Below the pieces are notes generated by a model. That model did not search any database. It had not been told where the DNA came from and saw nothing but the letters and a program-made list of their open reading frames with translations. A program made the position numbers and the translations under genes. Shown here piece after piece: positions 37,690 to 45,883 of a stretch of DNA of 64,000 bases; the stretch's first letter is position 1, and each line of letters begins with the position of its first letter. The stretch is from Alphaproteobacteria bacterium (lineage in GTDB: Bacteria; Myxococcota_A; UBA796; GCA-2862545), in contig JACKET010000011.1 of assembly GCA_020632875.1 (NCBI GenBank), forward strand, positions 62,001-126,000. Reading direction: 5' to 3'.

Positions 37690-37922
37690 CAGCCGCGTTG
37701 GGCGCACAGCACGGCGAGCCCGCCCTGGACGAGCACACCGAGACCGACGAGCGGGCCGGCCACGGCGGCATCGAGCACGCCGTAGCCCGCGAGCAGCCCG
37801 AGGCACGCGGGCACGAGCCAGACCGACATCGCGAGCGCGCATTCGTACCGCGGTGCCGTGGGGACGAATGCCGCCGACGGGCCTTCGGCGCCGGGGTTCT
37901 TCGCTGGGAAGTGCTCGTGCAT
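37689..37922 (-). CDS. Small two-helix membrane protein
   Basis: A 77-residue protein. About 30 polar N-terminal residues are followed by two hydrophobic helices (M-S-V-W-L-V-P-A-C-L-G-L-L-A-G-Y-G-V and A-V-A-G-P-L-V-G-L-G-V-L-V). No family was recognised with confidence. It is translated just ahead of the MOSC gene, sharing a TGATG junction, and may be its membrane partner. The start M-H-E-H-F-P lacks a strong Shine-Dalgarno sequence. Confidence 0.6.
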   Translation of the reverse strand: MHEHFPAKNPGAEGPSAAFVPTAPRYECALAMSVWLVPACLGLLAGYGVLDAAVAGPLVGLGVLVQGGLAVLCAQRG

Positions 37923-38024
37923 CCCTGACCTCCGAGCCGAGAGTACCGCGTCCCGCGTCGCGCGGGGCTCGCACTGCGCTCACATCGCCTCCGCAGCGGG
38001 ATACGTCCGACCATCGGAGGGCGC

Positions 38025-38516
38025 GTGGCCGAGGGGATCGCAGGCGAGGGATGGGGCATCAACTGGCTGCAGGCCGGGATCGCCGCGGTGCTCATGGTCT
38101 TCGCGACGGGCCTCGTCGTGGTGATGAACCGCAGCGTGCCCGACCGCGAGACCATCGCGGCCAACGCCGCCGTGTTCCGCTTCGACGTGGTGTACGACGG
38201 CGTCGAGCTGCGCAGCCGCGGCACGGTGCTGCCCGTCGGTGCACAGCTCGCGCTTCGTGTGGGTGCGAGCCAGGGGGGCAACTTCCTGCTCTACCGCAGC
38301 GACGGGGAAGGCACGAACCTCGGGGTCTGGCCCGGCGGCTTCGAGTCCACCGCGCTCGAGCCCGGCGACCGCGACCTCCCGCCGCTCTCGCTCGACCGGC
38401 CCGGGCACTGGTTCATCACGGCGATCCTGTGCGACGACGCCTTCGAGCTCGATCCGAAGAAGCCGAAGGCCTCGTGGAGCTGCAAGCTCCGCGAGATGGA
38501 CTTCGTCGTCCAGTAG
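38025..38516 (+). CDS. Membrane-anchored protein of unknown function
   Basis: A 163-residue protein with one N-terminal transmembrane helix (L-Q-A-G-I-A-A-V-L-M-V-F-A-T-G-L-V-V-V) and a beta-rich extracytoplasmic domain. Segments such as G-A-Q-L-A-L-R-V-G-A and N-F-L-L-Y-R-S-D-G-E-G are reminiscent of DUF4384-type domains seen beside sigma factors and caspases in this window, but the match is weak. GGAGG lies at 38016-38020 before the GTG at 38025. It converges on the membrane-kinase gene with 18 bases between. Confidence 0.7.
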   Translation: MAEGIAGEGWGINWLQAGIAAVLMVFATGLVVVMNRSVPDRETIAANAAVFRFDVVYDGVELRSRGTVLPVGAQLALRVGASQGGNFLLYRSDGEGTNLGVWPGGFESTALEPGDRDLPPLSLDRPGHWFITAILCDDAFELDPKKPKASWSCKLREMDFVVQ

Positions 38517-38534
38517 GCCCGTCGAGGTGGGTCG

Positions 38535-40355
38535 CTACCCTCGGCCCTCGGCTCCGCTCGTGCCCCGCGCCCACCGCCAGGGTCCCCAGATCACGACCGC
38601 ATTCAGGGCGATGGACAGGTTCGCCACGCCCATGAACAGCAGCACGCGGTCCGGGTCGCTCATCGCGAGCAGGAACGAGGCGATGTAGATGAGGTTCGAA
38701 GGGAACAGTCGCCAGTCGACCAGCGCGGTGCCCACGGTGAGCAGCACGGTGTAGGGCAAGAGCTCGAGCGCGCCGGACATCCGCGCGGGAAGCCCCGCGA
38801 GCCAGCACCCGAGGTGCACGAGGATGGCGAGCGGCGGAGCCATCAGCACGAGAGCGAGCATCCCGCGGTTCACGCGCGAGCGCAGCAGCCACGGCCCCGC
38901 CATCCCCACCAGGACGAGCGTCATCCCCGCGCTGAACACGGCGACCACCACCTCGCGGACGTAGCCCTGAGGCGGATCGAGGAACAGCAGCCCCACCGGG
39001 ATGGAGAAGGTGAACAGGCCTCCGACGGCGAACACCAGCCAGCGCGCCTGCCACGCGGTCTCGGGGTCGGAGTCCGACCGGAGCCGGTCGAGCTCGTCGA
39101 GGTCGTCGCGGCGGCGCGCGGCGAGCGCCTCGGCGCGCTGCACCAGATCGGCGGGCGGCGACTCGAGCTGGCCGAGGTGGAGCAGCGCCGATCGCGGGTC
39201 CCCCTGGGCGAGCTCGTAGGACACGAGGCGCTCGACCGCATCCCGCAGCCCCTCGCGCGCCTCGGTCGAGTCGGCCCAGGCCGCCAGCGCTTCGCCGAAC
39301 CCGAAGCGACACGCCCCGTACACGTCGTAGATCTGCAGCCGGTGCGCGTGGGGGTCCTCCGGTTCCGCGATCGACGTGAGGTCGGCGAGACGCTCGAGGT
39401 GGCGCCGGGCGCTCGCCACGAGCGCCGTGCTCCCGCGATGCGCGAGGAAGTCCGTGACCGCGAGCCGGAACTCGGCGACCGACGCGGGCCGCGCTGGCGG
39501 CATGGGGTCGAGCGTGCGCCGGAGCAGATCGGCGAACGGCAGCGAATCCGGGATCTCGAGGGGGTCGAGCAGCGTGCGCACGATCTCGTGCACGTCGCCG
39601 GGGTGAGGCGGGCGACCCGTCACGATCTTCCACAACAATCCGCCGAGCAGGTAGATGTCGGTCTTCTCGGTGAGCGCCCGGCCGTCGCCGAGGAGCATCT
39701 CGGGCGCCATGTACGCGGGCGTCCCGGTGAACTGGTCCTGGTCGCGCGCGAGCGGGAAGCGGCTGTCCTCGGTGTCGAGCACGCTGACGGCGGCGCCCCA
39801 GTCCACCACCCACACCTCGCCGTAGTCGCCGATCATCACGTTGCTCGGCTTGAGATCGCGGTGGAGCACCCCGCGGCTGTGGGCGTACTCCACGGCGTTG
39901 CACACCGAGAGCAGGGTCTGGAGGTTCCACTCTAGCGGATCGGTACCGAAGCGCTCGCGGATGCGACGTCGGCTGCCGATCAGCGTCGACCAGGGCACGC
40001 CCTGGATGCGCTTCATGACCACCCACGGCTGGTCGTCGACGACCTCGATGTCGTAGACCGGCACGATGTTCGGGTGCTCGAGCGCCCCCGCGACCCAGGC
40101 CTCCTGGAGCAGCTCCTCGTTGGTGCCACCGCCGGTCACCGTCTTCGCGGCCACCTGGCGCTTGAGGGACTGCTGGCGCGCCGCCCGCACCACCCCCATC
40201 CCGCCGCGCCCGATCTCCTCGCCCAGCACCAGCGGCGGACCCGTGAGCGGTCGCGGGGGCTCGGAGGGCGGCGCCACGTTCCGGATGGTCTCCAGCGCGT
40301 CGGCATCCAGCGGGATGCGATCGGTCGGCGGCGCGCTGTCGTCGGGCGGATTCAC
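38535..40355 (-). CDS. Membrane Ser/Thr kinase with DWG motif
   Basis: A 606-residue kinase. The N-terminal domain has the Gly-loop G-R-G-G-M-G-V-V, V-A-A-K, H-R-D-L-K-P-S-N and G-T-P-A-Y-M-A-P-E. The Mg2+ motif reads D-W-G instead of D-F-G. A helical linker (about residues 290-440, TPR-like) leads to five or six transmembrane helices at the C-terminus with no sizeable extracytoplasmic domain, so it may sense membrane state or a membrane partner. GTG 40355 is the best start, since the sequence further upstream is not kinase-like. Only 45 bases separate it from the divergent beta-helix gene, so their promoters must overlap. Confidence 0.88.
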   Translation of the reverse strand: MNPPDDSAPPTDRIPLDADALETIRNVAPPSEPPRPLTGPPLVLGEEIGRGGMGVVRAARQQSLKRQVAAKTVTGGGTNEELLQEAWVAGALEHPNIVPVYDIEVVDDQPWVVMKRIQGVPWSTLIGSRRRIRERFGTDPLEWNLQTLLSVCNAVEYAHSRGVLHRDLKPSNVMIGDYGEVWVVDWGAAVSVLDTEDSRFPLARDQDQFTGTPAYMAPEMLLGDGRALTEKTDIYLLGGLLWKIVTGRPPHPGDVHEIVRTLLDPLEIPDSLPFADLLRRTLDPMPPARPASVAEFRLAVTDFLAHRGSTALVASARRHLERLADLTSIAEPEDPHAHRLQIYDVYGACRFGFGEALAAWADSTEAREGLRDAVERLVSYELAQGDPRSALLHLGQLESPPADLVQRAEALAARRRDDLDELDRLRSDSDPETAWQARWLVFAVGGLFTFSIPVGLLFLDPPQGYVREVVVAVFSAGMTLVLVGMAGPWLLRSRVNRGMLALVLMAPPLAILVHLGCWLAGLPARMSGALELLPYTVLLTVGTALVDWRLFPSNLIYIASFLLAMSDPDRVLLFMGVANLSIALNAVVIWGPWRWARGTSGAEGRG

Positions 40356-40388
40356 GGTCCGGAATCGTACACCGCGCGCCGCGGGGCC

Positions 40389-40394
40389 TATACT
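40389..40394 (+). promoter_or_regulatory. Candidate -10 box for leaderless transcript
   Basis: TATACT (five of six matches to TATAAT) lies six bases before the ATG at 40401 with no Shine-Dalgarno sequence. The transcript would start at or next to the ATG. The box lies within the 45-base gap to the divergent kinase. Confidence 0.5.
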
Positions 40395-40400
40395 CGCGGG

Positions 40401-42602
40401 ATGTGGCTCCTCCTCCCCTGCGCATCCGCGGCCAATCTCGACGTCCCGGCCGATGGCGATCTCGAGTGGGCCATCGCGAACGCAGACCTCGGCGACCGCA
40501 TCCGCATCGACCCGGGCGACTACGTCCTGACCACCCTCCAGACCCTCGGAGAGGACATCGACATCGAGGCCACCGGCCCCGGCGTCACCATCACCGGGAT
40601 GGGCGACCTCTTCTCCGTCCAGGCGGGCATCGTCGTCCGAGACATCATGATCGAAGCCACGAATGGCCGGATCTTCGACATCGGGCAATTCGGCTCGCTC
40701 GAGCTGGTGGGCTGCGATCTCTCCGGAGGCACGGCGGATCGCGGCGCACACGTGTTCGTCGGCTCGGGTGGGGCTCTCGTCGCGACCGACACCACGTTCC
40801 GCGACGCGCTGGCGACGACCCGCGGGGGCTCGGTCTTCGTGGGCTCGGCCACGTTCGACTGCACGGGGTGCACCTTCAGCGACAACACCGCGTTCGGCGA
40901 CGTCCAGCCCGAGGGCGGCGCCGTGGCGGTCAACGTGGGCACCGCGACGTTCGTGTCGACCGCGTTCGTCCGCAACACCTCACCCGACCACGTCGGCGGC
41001 GCCGTCTTCGGTCAGAACGGCGCGGTCCTCGACTTCCAGGGCTGCTCGTTCACCGACAACAGCGCGGGGAACGCCGGCGGGTCCATCGCGACGTGGCGCA
41101 CGGCGACGCTGCTCGTCTCCGGCTCGACGTTCTCCGGGGGGTCGGCCGACGGTGGCGGGCACATCCAGTCGTCCACCGACATGGCACCAGGCGCGACGGT
41201 CGACATCGAGGCCTCGTCCTTCCTCGACGCGTCGGCCGTGGTCGGCGGCCACGTGTGCCTCCCGTACGAGGGCCAGTCGCTCGCGATCCGCGACTCGACG
41301 TTCACCTCGGGGCAGGCCTCGTCGTTCGGCGGCTCGGTGTACACCGCCTCGGAAGCCACGATCTCGAGCTCCGTCTTCACGTCGAATCAGGCCGGAGCCG
41401 GTGGCGGCGGGATCCACGTCTCCGACGGCTCCCTCACGCTCGACGACGTCGAGCTCGACGGCAACTCGGCGGGGACGACCGGGGGCGCCGTGGACTTCGT
41501 CGGCAACGGGATCGCCATGATCGACCGGAGCCGTCTCTGTGGAAACTCGGCAGGGGTCCGCGGCGGGGCCATCGCCTCCGCCACCTCCGCATTCCTCACG
41601 AACGACGCGTTCCACGCGAACTCGGCGCCGCAGGGCGCGGCCGTCGCGACCATGACGGGCGTGATCCGCCAGGGCACCTTCCTCGCGAACCCACCCGAAG
41701 CGGTCCGCTGCGACGCGTCGTGCACCATCGAGCGCAGCGTGCTCCAGGCCAACGGGATCATCGCCTCCGGCCTGTCCGTGGTCGTCGTCGCGCCCCTGCT
41801 CTACCAGGACTCCCCGGGAACGGGCGCGAACGTCACGGCGAGCACCGCCGCGGCGTCTCCGCCGTACCCGGCGCTGCCGACCGACTGTTCGGTGGCGAGC
41901 CTCGCCCCTCCGCTCGACTGGCAGTACGCCGACCTCGAGGCGGGCGGCGCCGATCTCGACGGCTCGCCGACCGACCACGGCTGGGGCGGCTCCCTCACGG
42001 CCCTCCCGCGCGCGTTCGGCGACCCGGACAGCGACGGAACCGCGACGATCTACGATTGCGGGCCCGAGGATCCCTCGGTCCACCCCGGTGCGACCGAGAT
42101 CCCCGGCAACGGCATCGACGAAGACTGCGACGGGATCGACGGCGATGCCGACACCGACGCCGACACGGATGCCGACGCCGACACCGATTCGGATACCGAC
42201 TCCGACGTGGATGCCGACACCGATGCCGACACCGACGCGGACTCCGATGCGGACGCCGACTCCGACTCGGACGCCGACTCCGACTCGGACGCCGACTCCG
42301 ACTCGGACGCCGACTCGGACGCGGACACGGACACCGACACGGGCTGCGACCCGGCCGATCCGACCACGGACTGCGACGGCGACGGGCAGACGCCGGGCGC
42401 GGGCGACTGCGACGACTCCGATCCGAGCGTCTTCCTCGGTGCACCCGAGCTGCCCGATGCCATCGACCAGGACTGCGACGGCGCGGCCGGGGAGATCCGG
42501 AACGCATGTGGCTGTCGGTCGGGTGCCCTCCCCACGGCGACCTGGCTCCTGCTCGGCTCCTTCGGCCTGGCGCGTCGCCGGCCCGCTCAGTCCCCGAAGT
42601 AG
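40401..42602 (+). CDS. Beta-helix surface protein with MopE motifs, Asp spacer and MYXO-CTERM-like tail
   Basis: A 733-residue exported protein (signal M-W-L-L-L-P-C-A-S-A-A). Residues about 12-550 form a beta-helix with repeated S-x-F-x-x-N-x-A/S-x-x-x-G-G-A rungs. Then comes a MopE-type metal-binding motif (D-C-G-P-E-D-P-S-V-H-P-G-A, ending D-E-D-C-D-G), an Asp-X spacer of about 65 residues, a second MopE-type motif (D-C-D-D-S-D-P-S-V, ending D-Q-D-C-D-G), and a C-G-C / hydrophobic / R-R-R tail like MYXO-CTERM. It is probably displayed on the cell surface. The spacer sits near the anchor, as in the lipidated relatives. The last 16 bases overlap the convergent lipoprotein gene. Confidence 0.87.
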   Translation: MWLLLPCASAANLDVPADGDLEWAIANADLGDRIRIDPGDYVLTTLQTLGEDIDIEATGPGVTITGMGDLFSVQAGIVVRDIMIEATNGRIFDIGQFGSLELVGCDLSGGTADRGAHVFVGSGGALVATDTTFRDALATTRGGSVFVGSATFDCTGCTFSDNTAFGDVQPEGGAVAVNVGTATFVSTAFVRNTSPDHVGGAVFGQNGAVLDFQGCSFTDNSAGNAGGSIATWRTATLLVSGSTFSGGSADGGGHIQSSTDMAPGATVDIEASSFLDASAVVGGHVCLPYEGQSLAIRDSTFTSGQASSFGGSVYTASEATISSSVFTSNQAGAGGGGIHVSDGSLTLDDVELDGNSAGTTGGAVDFVGNGIAMIDRSRLCGNSAGVRGGAIASATSAFLTNDAFHANSAPQGAAVATMTGVIRQGTFLANPPEAVRCDASCTIERSVLQANGIIASGLSVVVVAPLLYQDSPGTGANVTASTAAASPPYPALPTDCSVASLAPPLDWQYADLEAGGADLDGSPTDHGWGGSLTALPRAFGDPDSDGTATIYDCGPEDPSVHPGATEIPGNGIDEDCDGIDGDADTDADTDADADTDSDTDSDVDADTDADTDADSDADADSDSDADSDSDADSDSDADSDADTDTDTGCDPADPTTDCDGDGQTPGAGDCDDSDPSVFLGAPELPDAIDQDCDGAAGEIRNACGCRSGALPTATWLLLGSFGLARRRPAQSPK
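42136..42342 (+). repeat. Low-complexity Asp-X coding repeat
   Basis: About 200 bases of GAC/GAT-NNN repeat coding for the spacer between two MopE-like motifs. The second half is dominated by Ser-Asp (TCGGACGCCGACTCCGAC units), resembling the Ser-Asp repeats of staphylococcal Sdr/Clf surface proteins in composition only. Confidence 0.85.
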
Positions 42603-43300
42603 CCGGGCGACGTGCCCGACACGGCGCCGCTCGCGTCGAACCCCACGTGACCCGCGGGGACCCGCTTTCCCGCGACGGTCAGATCCTCGTGGACGAACGC
42701 CGACTCGACGGTGCCGTCGGGGCGCAGGGTGACCTCGGACCCGACCGGCAGCACGACACCCGCCGCGAACCCGTGCGCAGCGGACAGCGTGCAGCGCCAG
42801 ACCGAGCCGTCGGGATGGAAGCGAACGTACCGGGCACACGGGACCCCGCCGAAGACCTCGGCCTCTCGCGACGGCACCAGGGCGCCGATCGAGAGGCCGG
42901 CGTGCCGTCCGGATCCGTAGTGCAGGGTGGCCGACTCCCCGGCGGCCAGCGTGTACCCGCCGTGCGACCACTCGCGCGTCAGCGCACAGCCCCACGCCTC
43001 GTCCCACGCGGTGACGATGGCCGCACACGGCACGCCCGCCACGTCTCCCGCAGCGGCTCGTTCGACCGACTGGCCCACGACATCCCCCGAGAGGTCGTTC
43101 ACCACCGGGGTCGTCTCGCCTTCGAGCAGGGCGAGCAGGGCCGCGGCGTCGCGAGGCGCACCGGGGAGCATCGCGTCGGCCTCGGCGCGCGCGGGCGGCG
43201 CGCTCGGCTCGGGTGCGAGCTCGGGCATCGGCGCCGGAGGTTGCGCCTCGACGACGGGCTCCGGCCGGCATGCGATCTGCGTAAACATCATGAAGATCAT
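42587..43300 (-). CDS. Lipoprotein of unknown function
   Basis: A 237-residue lipoprotein with the short signal M-I-F-M-M-F-T-Q-I-A-C11, then a Pro/Glu/Ala-rich linker and a beta-rich domain of about 170 residues with four cysteines (V-P-C-A, W-G-C-A, V-P-C-A-R, W-R-C-T). No family was recognised. Its start overlaps the methyltransferase stop (ATGA), making it the last gene of a coupled set with the acyl-AMP ligase and methyltransferase. AGGTG lies upstream of the ATG. Confidence 0.78.
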   Translation of the reverse strand: MIFMMFTQIACRPEPVVEAQPPAPMPELAPEPSAPPARAEADAMLPGAPRDAAALLALLEGETTPVVNDLSGDVVGQSVERAAAGDVAGVPCAAIVTAWDEAWGCALTREWSHGGYTLAAGESATLHYGSGRHAGLSIGALVPSREAEVFGGVPCARYVRFHPDGSVWRCTLSAAHGFAAGVVLPVGSEVTLRPDGTVESAFVHEDLTVAGKRVPAGHVGFDASGAVSGTSPGYFGD

Positions 43301-43854
43301 GACGAATCACCTGAACGTCGAGCCACGAGCGAGGCGCTGGTGCTCCCTTCGCGCGAATGAAGCACCTCGAGGCCGGCGAAGCCCGCGAGCAGCTCTCCCG
43401 GCGCGGCGACGAATCGGGAGGTGCGGGCGTGGCCGACCTTTACGCTGCCTTCGGTCAGCACCTCGACGACCAGCACGCCGCCGGGCTTCAGACCTGCGGC
43501 CATCGCGGGCCAGAGCGCCCGATCCAGGTAGTGCAGGCACGTGATGACGTCCCAGCTGCAGGGCTCGATCGGCGCAACCTCGAGGTCCTGCACGCGCAGA
43601 TCCGCCGTGACGCCGTGCTCCTCGCACCATCGGCGCGCCTTCTCGATGCCCACCGGAGAGATGTCGAGCCCGGTGACCTCCAGACCGCGAGCCGCGAGCC
43701 ACGCCACGGTCTGGCCCTCGCCACACGCCAGGTCGAGCGCGCGGCCGGAGGTCGGCAGCCACGGCTCCGCAGCGACGAGCACGGCCTTCGGCTCGCGTCC
43801 CATGCGCCATCCGGGCTCGGCGTAGCGGGCGTCCCACTTCTCGCGTGCGCTCAT
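43297..43854 (-). CDS. Class I SAM-dependent methyltransferase
   Basis: A 185-residue soluble enzyme with the class I fold markers: motif I A-L-D-L-A-C-G-E-G-Q-T, acidic ribose ligand in V-T-G-L-D-I-S-P, motif II-like S-W-D-V-I-T-C-L-H-Y-L and motif III L-K-P-G-G-V-L-V-V-E. It resembles tellurite-resistance TehB-like and related small-molecule methyltransferases, but the substrate cannot be told. Both ends overlap neighbours by four bases (ATGA), so it is translated with the acyl-AMP ligase and the lipoprotein. Confidence 0.88.
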   Translation of the reverse strand: MSAREKWDARYAEPGWRMGREPKAVLVAAEPWLPTSGRALDLACGEGQTVAWLAARGLEVTGLDISPVGIEKARRWCEEHGVTADLRVQDLEVAPIEPCSWDVITCLHYLDRALWPAMAAGLKPGGVLVVEVLTEGSVKVGHARTSRFVAAPGELLAGFAGLEVLHSREGSTSASLVARRSGDSS

Positions 43855-45344
43855 CCCGCCTCCGCCTGCGATACCGCGACGCCCAGAGCGGACGCGGCGT
43901 CGCGGTCGAGCTTGTCGTTCCGGCCGCGCGGCAGCGCCGGCACCGTGTAGACGGCGTGCGGCCGTCGATAGCCCGCGAGCTCCACGCGGGCCCGCTCGAG
44001 GAACCCCGCCGGATCGAAGCCCTCACCGGGAACGACCAGGGCCACGGGACGCTCGCCGAGCCGCGCGTCGGGGAGCCCCACCACGGCCACCTCGCGAACC
44101 CCGGGGAACCCGTCGAGCACGGCCTCGACCTCGGCCGGGAACACCGAGAACCCGCCGACCTTCATCCGATCGCGATGCCGGCCGGCCAGCAGGAACAGCC
44201 CGCCGGGCAGCGCGCGCCCGTGGTCGCCCGTCGCGAGCCACCCGCCGTCGAGCCCCCCTTCGCGGCCGCGGTAGCCGAGCATCACGCCCGCCCCGCGGAA
44301 CTGCAGCTCGCCCACGGCGCCTGGCGGCAGCCGTCGTCCGTCGGGGCCCACGGCCCGCACGTGAAGCCCCGGACGCAGCCGGTACGGCACGGGCAGGCTC
44401 ATGGAGATCGGCGGCAACACGCGCATCGCCGCGGCCCCGGAGAGCTCGACCATCCCGTAGGTGTCGACGAACAGGGCCCGTCCGAGCGGTCGACCGCCGA
44501 GGACCACCATGGCGCCGAGCTGCTGGAACCGCCGGGCCCGGTCGGTGGGCATGGCGTCCGCCCCGCTCACCCACAGCTGGATGCAGCGCAGATCGCGCTC
44601 TGCTGCGCCAGCCGCCTCGAGGTCCGCGAACATCGTCGGAACGCCGATGAAGGTGTTCGGACGCCGCGACTCCAGCAGGTCGAGCATCGCGCCCGCCTCG
44701 AACGTCGCGCGATGCACCCACGGCACACCGGCCGTCAGCGTCCCGATGGCCACGACGAGCCCCATCACGTGACACAGCGGCAGGGCCGAGACCACCGCGT
44801 CCCGCCCGCCCCGCGGGCCCGAATCGCGCCCGAACGGGAGGGGCAGCAGCGGCACGAACCCGGAGAGCAGACCCCGATGCGTCAGCGCTGCGGCCTTCGG
44901 CACGCCCGACGTCCCCGAGGTGCACAGCAGGATCGCGGTCTCCGGATCGTCATGAAGAACGCCGTCTCCCGACCGATCCGACGACGGGAGGTACAGCCCG
45001 TCCTCGGCGAGACCCGCAGTGGCGCCGGTCGCCGCGACCACGGCGTCGACCTCGGCGTCCGGAACCCGCGCCTTCACCGGCGCCACGACGGCTCCGGCGC
45101 GCGAGAGCCCGAGCAGCGAAATCAGCAGCTCGGGCTCGTTCGACCAGCGCAGGACCGCGGTGCGACCGCGCCAGTCGGCATGTGCGGCCGCGACCCTGGC
45201 GACGTCGTCCTCGAGGTCGCTGTAGGTCCAGGTGCGGTGCTCGCCTTCGATGGCGACCCGCTCGCCGTAGCGGTCCGCGAGGGCGGCCGTGAGCTCGCCC
45301 AGGCGGAGTCGACCGGTCCAGAGTCGGAGGGTGCGGTGGTCCAT
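43851..45344 (-). CDS. AMP-dependent acyl-CoA synthetase/ligase (ANL superfamily)
   Basis: A 497-residue adenylate-forming enzyme. Core motifs are L-C-T-S-G-T-S-G-V-P-K (A3), D-T-Y-G-M-V-E-L-S-G (A5), W-L-A-T-G-D-H-G (A7), R-D-R-M-K-V-G-G-F-S-V-F-P-A-E-V-E (A8) and R-N-D-K-L-D-R with the C-terminal catalytic Lys (A10). It probably activates a carboxylic acid as acyl-AMP and transfers it to CoA or a carrier. The substrate is unknown. It overlaps the methyltransferase gene by four bases and starts 26 bases after a lipoprotein gene on the same strand. Confidence 0.9.
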   Translation of the reverse strand: MDHRTLRLWTGRLRLGELTAALADRYGERVAIEGEHRTWTYSDLEDDVARVAAAHADWRGRTAVLRWSNEPELLISLLGLSRAGAVVAPVKARVPDAEVDAVVAATGATAGLAEDGLYLPSSDRSGDGVLHDDPETAILLCTSGTSGVPKAAALTHRGLLSGFVPLLPLPFGRDSGPRGGRDAVVSALPLCHVMGLVVAIGTLTAGVPWVHRATFEAGAMLDLLESRRPNTFIGVPTMFADLEAAGAAERDLRCIQLWVSGADAMPTDRARRFQQLGAMVVLGGRPLGRALFVDTYGMVELSGAAAMRVLPPISMSLPVPYRLRPGLHVRAVGPDGRRLPPGAVGELQFRGAGVMLGYRGREGGLDGGWLATGDHGRALPGGLFLLAGRHRDRMKVGGFSVFPAEVEAVLDGFPGVREVAVVGLPDARLGERPVALVVPGEGFDPAGFLERARVELAGYRRPHAVYTVPALPRGRNDKLDRDAASALGVAVSQAEAG

Positions 45345-45370
45345 CGGCCGCCGATGCTACCGCACGCCGC

Positions 45371-45883
45371 CTACAGCTCGATCTCGAAGCCCCAGGTGGT
45401 GCCCGACACCGACGACCAGCCGTTCTGTGACCACGTCCCGCCGACCTGCTGCCACAGCATGCCCGGGTCCTGGTGCCCGACCACGAGCGGCGAGCCTTCG
45501 AGGCCGGTCCAGCCGAGCTGCTCGCAGCGGCCCCCGACGTTGGTGACGATCTCGGGGGTCCCGTAGGTGAACGCCAGCGCGACGGTACAGCTCGGGCAGC
45601 CCTGCGCGGCGGTCCCGCCGGAGAGCGGGTACTCGACCTCGCACTGCGCGACCGTCCCGTCCCAGTCGACGAAGCCCGTGTAGGCCTGGCCCCCTGCCTG
45701 GTCGACCTCGCCCCACTGGCCCACCCAGGGGCCCTCGCCGCCGCCGCTGTCGCCGGAGTCGCCTTCGCCGGTGTCGTCGCCGAGGTCGATGCCGGTCTCC
45801 TGGATGGGAGGGTTGCCCGTGGCGTCCGCCCACAGCGAGGAGTCGGAGCAGCCGGTGAGGAACATCGTGTACATCGCAATCAT
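45371..45883 (-). CDS. Small lipoprotein coupled to DUF1552 gene
   Basis: A 170-residue lipoprotein with signal M-I-A-M-Y-T-M-F-L-T-G-C12 and a Gly/Asp/Ser/Glu-rich linker (G-D-D-T-G-E-G-D-S-G-D-S-G-G-G) before a beta-rich domain of about 120 residues with three cysteines. It is not recognised. The start overlaps the stop of the DUF1552 gene (ATGA), so it is probably a third component of the DUF1592/DUF1552 system at this locus; no equivalent exists at the 9-13.7 kb locus. Confidence 0.75.
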   Translation of the reverse strand: MIAMYTMFLTGCSDSSLWADATGNPPIQETGIDLGDDTGEGDSGDSGGGEGPWVGQWGEVDQAGGQAYTGFVDWDGTVAQCEVEYPLSGGTAAQGCPSCTVALAFTYGTPEIVTNVGGRCEQLGWTGLEGSPLVVGHQDPGMLWQQVGGTWSQNGWSSVSGTTWGFEIEL

